This document shows positions 6,896 to 15,136 of a DNA stretch of 64,000 bases, piece after piece. A program made the translations under genes and the position numbers. The notes under the pieces are model-generated. The model was not told the origin of the DNA. It was given only the letters and a program-made list of their open reading frames with translations, and made no database searches. The first letter of the stretch is position 1. The number at the start of each line of letters is the position of its first letter. This DNA comes from an uncultured bacterium (lineage in GTDB: Bacteria; Cloacimonadota; Cloacimonadia; Cloacimonadales; Cloacimonadaceae): contig CALLHY010000062.1 of the NCBI GenBank assembly GCA_938009275.1, forward strand, positions 57,630 through 121,629. Reading direction: 5' to 3'.

Positions 6896-8779
6896 ATGTT
6901 AAAAACCATATGTCTTGCGCTGTCCCTTCTGGGATATTCCCTGCTGATGGGATTAGCAGGCTCAGACAGCCTGAAGACATACACTTTACCCACAGTTCGG
7001 GTAATCGTAGACAAACCAACCGAAGCCATTGGAGCTATAAAGCAGATTTACCCCCAGGATAATTCCGGAGCACAAAGCCTAAGGGAAGTATTTTTGAACA
7101 GTGTTGGCATCAGTGCCAGTACTGGTAGCAAGGACGAAAGCAACCTACGTATCAGAGGCTTTCGCAAAAGCTCGGTTAAGATATTAATCGATGGCAGAGC
7201 AATTAGTAACGGTTACTTCGGCAATGTGGACATCAGTAAACTATCTGTTATGGGTATCAAAGAAATCCACATGATCAAAGGCCCTGCCTCCCCCCTATAT
7301 GGTTCGGGAGGCATGGGCGGTGTGGTTAACATTATCACCTTAGAGCCAACCAGTAAGAACAAACTAAGCTTAAACGCCGGAGTAAAACGCAATAATACTG
7401 GCGAGCTACAACTGCGAACCTCTAATAGTTTTTCCACCTGGGATTACAGCTTAGGTCTTGGAGCTTTAAGCAGCGATGGCTTTGTGCTGTCTAAAGCATT
7501 TACGCCCACTTATTTTGAAAATGGCGGGGTACGAAACAACAGCGCAAAAGCCCAATACAACATTTTGGGCAGCACTAGTTTTGATGTATGGAACTTTCAT
7601 CGCATGGGTATTGACTTCTCCTACTCCGGAATGAAGCGCAAAGACATTCCATCATCCATATACGAACGCAAGTATCGAATGTATAAGAATTGGGCTCGTT
7701 ACAACTCCGGCATTTGGGGCAAGTTTCACCTATCTGATGTGGCAGAATTAACCACCCAGCTTAGTTATGACGGAGGTGGAGATAGGTATCTGGAATATAA
7801 CGATGCGGATCATCAATTTGCAAGTGTTAATTCTCGGATGGACAATGAAACATATAGTTTTGCCCCTCGCTTGCGCCTGCAACCAAAACATGGCCGGACA
7901 TTTGACCTGGGAATGAAGATGGAAGCTCAAATCAACACCAGACAAGATACTGGCAATTACAAAGAAGGCGCAGTAAACAGACTATACAATGGTAATGCTT
8001 TTAGCCAGTTTGAAGCCTACATGCCAGGTAACCTGTTGTTAACAGCAGGAATGGGCATTAGTGCCAGTGTTCTTGATGATGTAGATATGGCAAAACTATC
8101 TATAGAACCAGCATTGGGGATTTCGCACACTGCCAGCTCGGGAGCAAAAAGCTCCATTGCCATTGGCAGAAGCACTGCAAGTCCAACGCTTCGGCAGCTC
8201 TTTTCATCTGACAAGGGCAATTCCAATCTGAAACCTGAGCACTCTACAAAGCTGGAGATCAGTCACAGCCATCCCCTTCTGATAAAAGACATAACACTCT
8301 CCGGAACTGTGTTTTATAACGATATCCGCGATCTGATTGATCTACACGGCAATAAGTATGCCAACATCTATAAAGTTGCCTCCTATGGTGCAGAATTAGA
8401 TGTGGCAGTTTCTTTGCTGAAGTGGTTGAACTCAGAACTGGAATACTGCTACCTAAACTATGCAAAGAATGGCAGCTACCAGATTACAGAAACACCGAAG
8501 CATGCCCTGGAAATAGCGAATAGAATCAGCCTGCCTCATCGTTGCCGCTTGCGAATTGTTACCTCCTTTAGAAGTAGCAGGCAATCACAGGATGATCTTG
8601 GCACCTACCACACACTGGCTGAGTATTGGAAGCATGATATCAATCTTGATATCCCAATCCACCGGATGGAGATTTCGTTGGGAATAGACAATACACTTGA
8701 CACAGATTACCAGGGGGAATATGGCTTCCCAGAAGAAGGGCGCAACTTCCATGTCGGAGTGCTGCTAAATCTATTCTAA
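6896..8779 (+). CDS. TonB-dependent outer-membrane receptor
   Basis: 627 residues. A signal peptide (about 1-21) is followed by a short segment that could hold the TonB box (TLPTVRVIV), a plug domain (about 40-150: LREVFLNSVGIS, LRIRGF, VKILIDGRAI, IHMIKGPASPLYGSGGMGGVVNIIT) and a beta-barrel to the C-terminal Phe. LKPEHSTKLEISH and the end (YQGEYGFPEEGRNFHVGVLL) are typical of the family. The size is that of BtuB/CirA-type small-molecule receptors rather than SusC. It lies 20 bases after the riboswitch-controlled lipoprotein and is probably co-transcribed, which points to a molybdenum, tungsten or pterin-cofactor substrate. No exbBD/tonB genes are in the window. Confidence 0.88.
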   Translation: MLKTICLALSLLGYSLLMGLAGSDSLKTYTLPTVRVIVDKPTEAIGAIKQIYPQDNSGAQSLREVFLNSVGISASTGSKDESNLRIRGFRKSSVKILIDGRAISNGYFGNVDISKLSVMGIKEIHMIKGPASPLYGSGGMGGVVNIITLEPTSKNKLSLNAGVKRNNTGELQLRTSNSFSTWDYSLGLGALSSDGFVLSKAFTPTYFENGGVRNNSAKAQYNILGSTSFDVWNFHRMGIDFSYSGMKRKDIPSSIYERKYRMYKNWARYNSGIWGKFHLSDVAELTTQLSYDGGGDRYLEYNDADHQFASVNSRMDNETYSFAPRLRLQPKHGRTFDLGMKMEAQINTRQDTGNYKEGAVNRLYNGNAFSQFEAYMPGNLLLTAGMGISASVLDDVDMAKLSIEPALGISHTASSGAKSSIAIGRSTASPTLRQLFSSDKGNSNLKPEHSTKLEISHSHPLLIKDITLSGTVFYNDIRDLIDLHGNKYANIYKVASYGAELDVAVSLLKWLNSELEYCYLNYAKNGSYQITETPKHALEIANRISLPHRCRLRIVTSFRSSRQSQDDLGTYHTLAEYWKHDINLDIPIHRMEISLGIDNTLDTDYQGEYGFPEEGRNFHVGVLLNLF

Positions 8780-8788
8780 CGTCGTTAA

Positions 8789-8816
8789 ATTCTGCCCGTA
8801 CATGCTCAGGCAGAAT
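8789..8816 (+). terminator. Hairpin after TonB receptor gene
   Basis: ATTCTGCC (8789-8796) pairs with GGCAGAAT (8809-8816) across a 12-base loop, 9 bases after the receptor stop and in a convergent junction. The T-run is weak, so termination is probable but not certain. Confidence 0.5.
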
Positions 8817-8885
8817 GCTTAAGATTAGTTATCTACTAAGCTTGCATATGCCTGGATGATTAGATGCTGGTGCGCTAATCCTGAC

Positions 8886-9971
8886 CTAATCGATAATAAG
8901 CTTCTCTACGAATTGAGAATACATCAGTTTAGCCGCTGCCATGTAGCTCAGCTTAAAGGTTACTATGTCCCCAGTCTTGTAGTTATTCGAGTTATCGCCC
9001 AAGTCATAAACGCTCAAATCTGAGCTATTACCTACGAAACTAATGCTATTATCATTGGGAACAAGGTACTCTGCATCCACGTCCAGTATCCCAAAGTCCA
9101 AAATTGCCTTGAAGCTATTCGCAGCAGGGTCAGTTTCATTTGTTTTGATTCCACTACCTACATGGCTGGAAACAATAACTCCATCGGGAAGGCTTGCCTT
9201 TCTATAAAGCTCAACAATGCTTGCTTCGAAAGAAAAGGTATTTGTGTTAAGGTTTAATATTGGTTTGTTGTTTAGTGGTGTGGTTCCTAAGAAAGCTGCC
9301 TCTCCAATGCGAAAGTGATTAACGCCCTTTGGCATATTCTCTTTCATCAGCAGCGGCAAGGTAATGGAGCTTGCACCGGAAACCAGGTCAACCTGTTGTT
9401 TAAACTTAGCTTCTATCAATTGCTCATATAGTACAAGCTGAATCAGCTTATCGTATGTGGGACGGACACCAGTCATACAACCCAGATTTGTGCCAATGCC
9501 TATAATCTTGATATTAGGTAGTTTAAACACACTTCTATAGAATGGGATCAATCCCTCGCGCTCTATGCCTTCGCGCAATTCGCCCATTTCTATCATGATA
9601 ATCACTTGGTGAATCTTGCTATGCTTCCTGGCTGCTATGTTCAAAGCCTTTAGCGTTGCGAGAGATGAATTGAATGATACGTCAGCATATCTTACTATGT
9701 TCTCAGCATTGCGAATAGAAGGAGGTTTAATGAAGAGAGTTTTTAAGGTTGGATCAATCTGCTTGATGGTTTTTAATATGCTCCATTGTGATACGGCAAT
9801 TGAGTGTGTGTTTCTGATGGAAGGGTGCTGAAGAACCTTGTTTAGCACTTCCTTGTTGTTGCCGAGTACCTTCACAACTAATGACCACTCTTTTTGGTTG
9901 TCGGTCATAAACTGGTTTATGCTTTCAATGTTCTCAATGATTCGGTTAATATAAATCTTTAATCTTGCCAT
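8886..9971 (-). CDS. Alanine/ornithine racemase-family PLP enzyme
   Basis: 361 residues with an alanine-racemase-type N-terminal barrel. The probable PLP lysine is Lys34 in LVVKVLGNN, matching the VVKANAYG position of alanine racemase and the shorter variant of ornithine/lysine racemases. GIGTNLGCMTGVRPT and VSGASSITLPLL are typical of the Orr/YhfX group, which racemises amino acids such as ornithine. The C-terminal domain is short. The GNAT acetyltransferase gene ends immediately upstream (adjacent bases), so the two are one operon and may share an amino-acid substrate. The exact substrate cannot be told from sequence. Confidence 0.75.
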   Translation of the reverse strand: MARLKIYINRIIENIESINQFMTDNQKEWSLVVKVLGNNKEVLNKVLQHPSIRNTHSIAVSQWSILKTIKQIDPTLKTLFIKPPSIRNAENIVRYADVSFNSSLATLKALNIAARKHSKIHQVIIMIEMGELREGIEREGLIPFYRSVFKLPNIKIIGIGTNLGCMTGVRPTYDKLIQLVLYEQLIEAKFKQQVDLVSGASSITLPLLMKENMPKGVNHFRIGEAAFLGTTPLNNKPILNLNTNTFSFEASIVELYRKASLPDGVIVSSHVGSGIKTNETDPAANSFKAILDFGILDVDAEYLVPNDNSISFVGNSSDLSVYDLGDNSNNYKTGDIVTFKLSYMAAAKLMYSQFVEKLIID

Positions 9972-10406
9972 TTATCCATCTCTTTGCAGACGCATTTCTG
10001 CATATTTGCTTCTAAACCCCATACGTTCATAAAGCTTTTTAGCTGGGTTATGATACTCCACATGCAAAGCTATGGAGCCTTCACTGCATTCCAGAGCTTT
10101 GGTAATAAGCTGCTTCCCTATTCCCTTTCCTCTCATACTTGCATCAACAGCAATGTAAACAAGGATGTTTTCGGGGATAAACTCTTGCATTCCTGTTTTG
10201 TTCATCACTAGCGCTCCAAGCATTTTTGCTTCTTCTTGTGCTATTAGAACAAATCCTCCCTTCCCCTTTTCCGGCGTAAGAGCATAATCAATTGCTTTGA
10301 TTATTGCAGACTTCGAATCGGTAAATTCATCCAGATGCCGGTGAAGGAAATCGACAGTCTTGGTGATGTCTAGTTCTCGAGTGTTTGTTACTTTTCTAAT
10401 GGTCAT
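9972..10406 (-). CDS. GNAT-family N-acetyltransferase
   Basis: 144 residues with the acetyl-CoA binding motif MRGKGIGKQL (residues 91-100) after the beta-4 strand LVYIAVDAS, and a C-terminal NPAKKLYERMGF typical of GNAT motif B. The ribosome-binding site AGGAG lies about 7 bases before the ATG. It is first in a two-gene operon with the PLP racemase. The substrate is unknown; an amino acid made or used by the racemase is a reasonable guess. Confidence 0.85.
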   Translation of the reverse strand: MTIRKVTNTRELDITKTVDFLHRHLDEFTDSKSAIIKAIDYALTPEKGKGGFVLIAQEEAKMLGALVMNKTGMQEFIPENILVYIAVDASMRGKGIGKQLITKALECSEGSIALHVEYHNPAKKLYERMGFRSKYAEMRLQRDG

Positions 10407-10533
10407 ATAAATCTCCTGTCGAAGTGCTTGGTTTATAAGGCAAATGTGATTAATTCGCCTAATCCAGTAACAACGAAATCAAATTGCTATATAGATAGTA
10501 TATGGCATTTCTCTTCGTTTGTAAACAAAAAAC

Positions 10534-10562
10534 TTGACAAAAGCCTGCTTGTCCATTTAATA
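10534..10562 (+). promoter_or_regulatory. Sigma-70-type promoter for the prenyl synthase operon
   Basis: TTGACA (10534-10539), a 17-base spacer and TTAATA (10557-10562) lie about 50 bases upstream of the polyprenyl synthase start. This is the best consensus promoter in the window. Confidence 0.7.
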
Positions 10563-10611
10563 GAGGCTGAATAAATGATGCATACCGCAATAGGTTAAAG
10601 GGGAGTATCAA

Positions 10612-11493
10612 TTGCTATTACAGAAGTATTTTGAAACCAGATTTGAGATGATAGATGAGGCGATAAAAAAAGCTCTCATCTTCGATAAGCAGTATGCCAA
10701 AGAGCTTAAGGCCGCCATTACGGAAGCGGTTGTCCCCGGCGGAAAAAGGTGGCGTCCATTATTGCTGCTTTCGATGTTCGAAATGCTTACCGGATTCAAA
10801 AAGAACCGCCTTTTGCCAGACGCCATCAACGCAGCGGTGGCAGTTGAGTTGCTTCACAACGCGGCTTTTGTTCACGATGATCTTCCCTCTATTATGAATC
10901 GCAATACGCGGCGTGGACAGCCAGCCTTGCACATTAAGTATGGTAATGCAATCGCTATTCTTGCATCCGACGCCTTGTATACATTAGCTTTCGAACAAAT
11001 GGGAGAGATTAAGGATGCAAACAAAGCTTTGGAATCCACCCGCATCTTATCAAACTACTCCAAGAGTTACGGATTGATTGGAGGCCAGGCTGTTGATTTG
11101 GGCAATAAACGAAAGGTAATGAAGATAAACACTCTCCGATATATAGACATGAAAAAAGTCGGTTCAATGCTTCAGGCTTCCGCAGATATAGCCTGTTGCT
11201 TGGCTTCAGCAGATGACAACACTCGCCAGATTCTAAATGCGTATGCCTTAAACTTAGGTATGGCATATCAGATGATTGAGGACATTGAAGCAGATTATGC
11301 CAGGGGAAGTGACGGCTTGGACGATGATTATATACCCGTTTCCAAAGCAAGCTATACGGGTCTATTAGGGTTCGATAAAGCCAGGAAGAATGCTGAAAAC
11401 CTTCTGGAAGAGTCGCTAAGAATGCTAAAGCCCTTTAATAACAACTCGGTTTTGGTTGAGTTCGTTAGCATGATCAAAGAGAGACTGCCCTAA
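10612..11493 (+). CDS. Polyprenyl (farnesyl/geranylgeranyl-type) diphosphate synthase family, atypical motifs
   Basis: 293 residues from a TTG start preceded by GGGGAG. GGKRWRPLL (43-51) is the conserved isopentenyl-PP site, and HNAAFVHDDLPS leads into the first aspartate-rich region at D89-D90. The canonical DDxxxxD is altered: the third Asp position is Met95, followed by Asn. The second motif, normally DDxxD, reads EDIEAD (223-228). RRGQPALH and the FEQM/GGQAVDL segments are otherwise typical of IspA-like enzymes. The gene heads a dense operon with a PHP phosphatase, epimerase, methyltransferase-like and UPF0104 genes, suggesting a lipid or lipid-linked product. The changed metal-binding residues leave it open whether it is a normal synthase. 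Confidence 0.8.
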   Translation: MLLQKYFETRFEMIDEAIKKALIFDKQYAKELKAAITEAVVPGGKRWRPLLLLSMFEMLTGFKKNRLLPDAINAAVAVELLHNAAFVHDDLPSIMNRNTRRGQPALHIKYGNAIAILASDALYTLAFEQMGEIKDANKALESTRILSNYSKSYGLIGGQAVDLGNKRKVMKINTLRYIDMKKVGSMLQASADIACCLASADDNTRQILNAYALNLGMAYQMIEDIEADYARGSDGLDDDYIPVSKASYTGLLGFDKARKNAENLLEESLRMLKPFNNNSVLVEFVSMIKERLP

Positions 11494-11498
11494 TACCC

Positions 11499-12278
11499 AT
11501 GATAGACATCCATACCCATATCCTTCCCAATATTGATGATGGCTCTAAAGATGTGCAAGATTCCATCGATCAACTAAAGGCAATGCAAGAATGCGGAGTA
11601 AGGAGAGTATATCTTACATCTCATTATTTCCGTGGGCATTATCAGTACAGTAGAGATGAATATATAGCGAAGCTGGATTCTCTAAAGCATCTAGCCAGAG
11701 AAGCGGGACTGAGCATAGAGTTGATGCCGGGCTTTGAGATATTTCTTCAGCCAGACATTCTTATAGATATCAGAGAGCATTCTCTAACCTTGGGTCAAAG
11801 CCCATATATCTTGATAGAAAGCGAGTTAAATGGGCTTCCAAACGATTTCTACACGAATGTTTTCCCTTTGCTGCGAGCAGGTTACAAGCCAATTCTTGCC
11901 CATGCTGAGCGATATGTAAGCATAATGCGGAAGCCATCAACTGCTGAGAGCCTAAGCAATAGGAATATCTATATCCAAACCAATGCTGGCAGTCTGCTGG
12001 GCTTGTACGGTGAAAAGGTAATGAAAACAGCTTGGACTCTTGTCGAAAATGGATGGACTCATTTTGTAGCGTCTGATGACCATGTTAGAGGCGATTACGG
12101 CTCACTGATTGATGCCAGGCATATGATAGAAGAACGGATAGACAAGCATACAGCCGATTTGATCTGTAGGATTTATCCTGATTCCATTGCAAGTGGAGAC
12201 CCAATTCCTTACCAGTACGTTCTTGTTCATCACTCCCGACCAAGAAAACGCAGTTGGTTGAAGAGGCTGTTTGCGTAA
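11499..12278 (+). CDS. PHP-domain tyrosine phosphatase (CpsB/YwqE-like)
   Basis: 259 residues beginning with the PHP metal-binding motif IDIHTHILPNIDDGS (His5, His7). Further ligands are visible in TSHYF (His42), GFEIF, LAHAERY and SDDH. This is the arrangement of CpsB/CapC/YwqE, manganese-dependent protein-tyrosine phosphatases that control capsule and exopolysaccharide synthesis. It starts 5 bases after the prenyl synthase stop and overlaps the next gene by 8 bases, so it is in the operon. A polysaccharide or glycolipid role fits the neighbours, but no tyrosine kinase gene is nearby. Confidence 0.82.
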   Translation: MIDIHTHILPNIDDGSKDVQDSIDQLKAMQECGVRRVYLTSHYFRGHYQYSRDEYIAKLDSLKHLAREAGLSIELMPGFEIFLQPDILIDIREHSLTLGQSPYILIESELNGLPNDFYTNVFPLLRAGYKPILAHAERYVSIMRKPSTAESLSNRNIYIQTNAGSLLGLYGEKVMKTAWTLVENGWTHFVASDDHVRGDYGSLIDARHMIEERIDKHTADLICRIYPDSIASGDPIPYQYVLVHHSRPRKRSWLKRLFA

Positions 12279-13254
12279 ACTGCTTATCACAGGCATCACC
12301 GGATTAGTAGGCTCCCACGTTCTTAGAAAGATACTGGAGCTGTATACCGATATCGAGATTACTGCCATCGTTCGCCCTGGTACTCATATTAGCCGAACAC
12401 AGGAATTTACTCCATATATTCGCGTAATAGATATTGGATTGGGCGATACCAATGCTCTGCGTGAGTTCCTGTTTACAAACGATTTCGATACCATTCTTCA
12501 TATAGGTGCACTACGTGGGGGCAGGCAATTCTCTCACGACGAATATCTGCGCAGTAACTTATATTCAACCGAGCAAATGGTGGAATACTGCTTAGCCAAG
12601 AATGCAAGGCTGATATTCTGCTCGTCCGTTGGAGTATTTGGGGCTATCCCTGCTGAGTTACCTGCCGGGAATCAAACGGAAAGAAACCCCGACAACTACT
12701 ATCACTTCACCAAAATTGAAGCAGAGAAGATTATCAATAAAGCGATACTCCAGGGTCTCCAAGCTGCCATTATACGCCCCAGCATAACCTACGGAAAGGG
12801 AGACAATGGATTTCCTTATCAGTTGGTTAAAATGGTGCATAAGCATAGATTTTTGCTTACCAACAAACGTATATGGATTCATCTTTGCCACATTGATGCA
12901 TTGGTTCGTGCCTTCATCTGGCTGCTTGAAAATCCCTGGAAGAGCGGAACAACAATGAACGTAGCCGACAGAGAACCCGTCCAACTACAAGCATTGGTAG
13001 ACTTTATTTCTCGTCAGCTACATGGTAAAAACTACCCACAGTATCTACACATAGACCGGCATCTATTTGCTTTGGGCGAACGTATTGCCAGATTACTAAA
13101 GAACGAGCTATGGATTGCTCGTTTTGAACTGATATCTAAAAGCTGGTTTTATGATGTGCATCTGTTCTATAGCTTAATGGGTGATTCAGACTTCAAGCCC
13201 CATTTCACCATTCCAGAATTCAAATTGGTAATAGAAGACTACCTTAGTAAATAA
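12271..13254 (+). CDS. NAD-dependent epimerase/dehydratase (SDR family)
   Basis: 327 residues from a TTG start inside the end of the previous gene. The nucleotide-binding motif GITGLVGSHV is at 8-17. IFCSSVGVFG is the catalytic Ser region, and YYHFTKIEAEK gives the YxxxK motif. AAIIRPSITYGKGDN and IHLCHIDALVRAF match extended SDR enzymes acting on nucleotide sugars or sterol/lipid substrates. The next gene starts on the last base of this gene (TAATG overlap). The substrate cannot be assigned. Confidence 0.85.
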   Translation: MRKLLITGITGLVGSHVLRKILELYTDIEITAIVRPGTHISRTQEFTPYIRVIDIGLGDTNALREFLFTNDFDTILHIGALRGGRQFSHDEYLRSNLYSTEQMVEYCLAKNARLIFCSSVGVFGAIPAELPAGNQTERNPDNYYHFTKIEAEKIINKAILQGLQAAIIRPSITYGKGDNGFPYQLVKMVHKHRFLLTNKRIWIHLCHIDALVRAFIWLLENPWKSGTTMNVADREPVQLQALVDFISRQLHGKNYPQYLHIDRHLFALGERIARLLKNELWIARFELISKSWFYDVHLFYSLMGDSDFKPHFTIPEFKLVIEDYLSK

Positions 13255-14102
13255 TGGCTATACCCATAATAAACGATTGGCAGAAATACTTCAGTAACCC
13301 CCATGAAGGCTTAGGTTCTTCTTATGAGAGAGTTATCTTAAATAGGATGCTGTTTCATTTTGCCAAAACCTATAATGTGAAAAGCATTATTGAAACACCA
13401 TCTTTCGGCTTTACAGGGATAAGCGGAATAAACCTGATGGGACTGGCAAAAGCAGGTTTTGAAGTAAGCATTGAAGACCATGATGCTACCCGATTGACCA
13501 AAGTAAAACAACTGTGGCAAGGCTTGGGTATTCCGCTATCTATAAAGTTTAACAACGGATATTCTGTTTTAGACTATCCCACCAACAGCTTCGACATGGG
13601 ATACAACTTCTCAGCTATGTGGTTTGTACGTGATATTGAGAGGTTTATTGGAGAGCTGACACGGATAGTGAGTAAGCTGATAATCATTTGCGTACCTAAC
13701 CGAAACGGAATTGGCTATAAAATGCAGATCAAGGACTATAACCCCAAAGCATACCCGGACTTGCTTCCTGAGAATATCAATGCCGAGGCCATTGTTCAAC
13801 TAATGTCCAGGCATGGATGGCAAATGATAAAAAAAAGCTATATTGATTGCCCTCCCTGGCCAGACATAGGCATGAACAAAGAGCTTTTTATAAAGCGCTT
13901 GCTTCACATGAAGGCAAGAGACACAAAAGAGATACTCACACCCATCAACCCCATTAGCATATTACCATATTACAAAGGTATTGATAGTAGCTTTGAAACC
14001 CGTATGATGCGATACTCATTCATAGAAGCAATTGCACCGGTAATCTTTAAGAAGTACTGGGCTCATCACCAATACTTGGCTTTCATACCAAAAGAGATGT
14101 GA
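13254..14102 (+). CDS. Methyltransferase-like protein
   Basis: 282 residues. VKSIIETPSFGFTGISGINLMGLAKAG resembles a class I SAM-binding motif I, with an acidic end to strand 2 (EVSIEDHD), a motif around FDMGYNFSAMWFVRDIERFIGELTRIV, and a following IIICVPN strand. These match the order of SAM-dependent methyltransferases, though the glycine motif is not classical. It is translationally coupled on both sides. The product is probably a small-molecule or lipid methyltransferase. A non-catalytic relative is possible. Confidence 0.6.
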   Translation: MAIPIINDWQKYFSNPHEGLGSSYERVILNRMLFHFAKTYNVKSIIETPSFGFTGISGINLMGLAKAGFEVSIEDHDATRLTKVKQLWQGLGIPLSIKFNNGYSVLDYPTNSFDMGYNFSAMWFVRDIERFIGELTRIVSKLIIICVPNRNGIGYKMQIKDYNPKAYPDLLPENINAEAIVQLMSRHGWQMIKKSYIDCPPWPDIGMNKELFIKRLLHMKARDTKEILTPINPISILPYYKGIDSSFETRMMRYSFIEAIAPVIFKKYWAHHQYLAFIPKEM

Positions 14103-15136
14103 TGAACAGGCGTAATTCCATAACCCTTGCAATCGGGACACTTGTTGGAGTTGTGTTAATACTAAGCTGGTTACACTATAATCCGGTTCACGAGATACGA
14201 ATGCACTTCTCATCGGTAAACTACCGTTGGGTGCTATTATCGTCCATTGCCTATCTAAGTGCTTATTTTATTCGTGCCTGTAGATGGAAGCTACTATTAC
14301 CTTCTTCAACATCCAGAAACAAAGATGGATCGAAAACAAGTTCACCAAGCATGGCAAAAGTGTGGATGTATGCTATGGCAGGAAACTTGATCAACTATAT
14401 AATACCCATTCGAGCTGGTGATGTTGCCCGTGCGTGGTTTTTGAAACGTAACCACAATGTCCCCTTTCTAAAAGGCTTGCCATCAGTTTTTATAGACAAA
14501 GCATTCGACACCATAGCGATTTTATTCGTTATTATCATACTTCCTTTTCTCGCTATAGAGATCAGCAAGGGCATGTTAACATTACTAGTTTTATTGTTAC
14601 TGGTTTTTGTGCTTACTCTTGGTCTTTTGATTCTGGCTGCCTGGCGAAAAGACACAGTGATCACCATAGTTAAAGGTGTATTATTCTGGATACCCCAAAG
14701 GTTCAAGCAACGAGTTCATGATGCAATAGAAGTATTCATCTCAGAATTGAACACCTTCGAACATCACCCAGCCATGTTATTGGCAACCACTTTGCTCACA
14801 GCTTTGGGGATACTATTAGACGGCCTGTATTTCTTCCTTCTGTTCAAGGCTTTTTCCATTTCCTTCCCCTTCCCCCTGGCTCTATTTGGCTATACCCTTA
14901 TCAACCTATCCTACGCACTTCCTCAGCCGCCTGTGCAGTTAGGCAGCAACGAGTGGATGATGATTATTGTATTCAGCGTGGGATTTGGATTGACAAAGAG
15001 TTCGGCTGCTGCAATAATGGCTTTCGCTCACATATTAACCTTCCTGCTGATGTTTGTACTTGGCTCAATAGCCATTGCAGTTTCTGGAGCTGAAATTATC
15101 ACCAAGATATTTAAAGGAGACAAGATACATGAGTAA
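14102..15136 (+). CDS. UPF0104/lysylphosphatidylglycerol-synthase-TM family membrane protein
   Basis: 344 residues from ATG 14102, which overlaps the previous stop (TGATG); a GTG at 14099 is an alternative. It has about eight hydrophobic segments. Family marks are WVLLSSIAYLSAYFIRACRWKLLL, NLINYIIPIRAGDVARAWFLKR, an IDKAFDTIAILF stretch, and SYALPQPPVQLGSNEW near the end. The family covers AglD and MprF flippase-like domains, thought to move lipids or lipid-linked sugars. The position beside the prenyl synthase and sugar enzymes suggests transport or processing of an isoprenoid or glycolipid. Confidence 0.8.
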   Translation: MNRRNSITLAIGTLVGVVLILSWLHYNPVHEIRMHFSSVNYRWVLLSSIAYLSAYFIRACRWKLLLPSSTSRNKDGSKTSSPSMAKVWMYAMAGNLINYIIPIRAGDVARAWFLKRNHNVPFLKGLPSVFIDKAFDTIAILFVIIILPFLAIEISKGMLTLLVLLLLVFVLTLGLLILAAWRKDTVITIVKGVLFWIPQRFKQRVHDAIEVFISELNTFEHHPAMLLATTLLTALGILLDGLYFFLLFKAFSISFPFPLALFGYTLINLSYALPQPPVQLGSNEWMMIIVFSVGFGLTKSSAAAIMAFAHILTFLLMFVLGSIAIAVSGAEIITKIFKGDKIHE

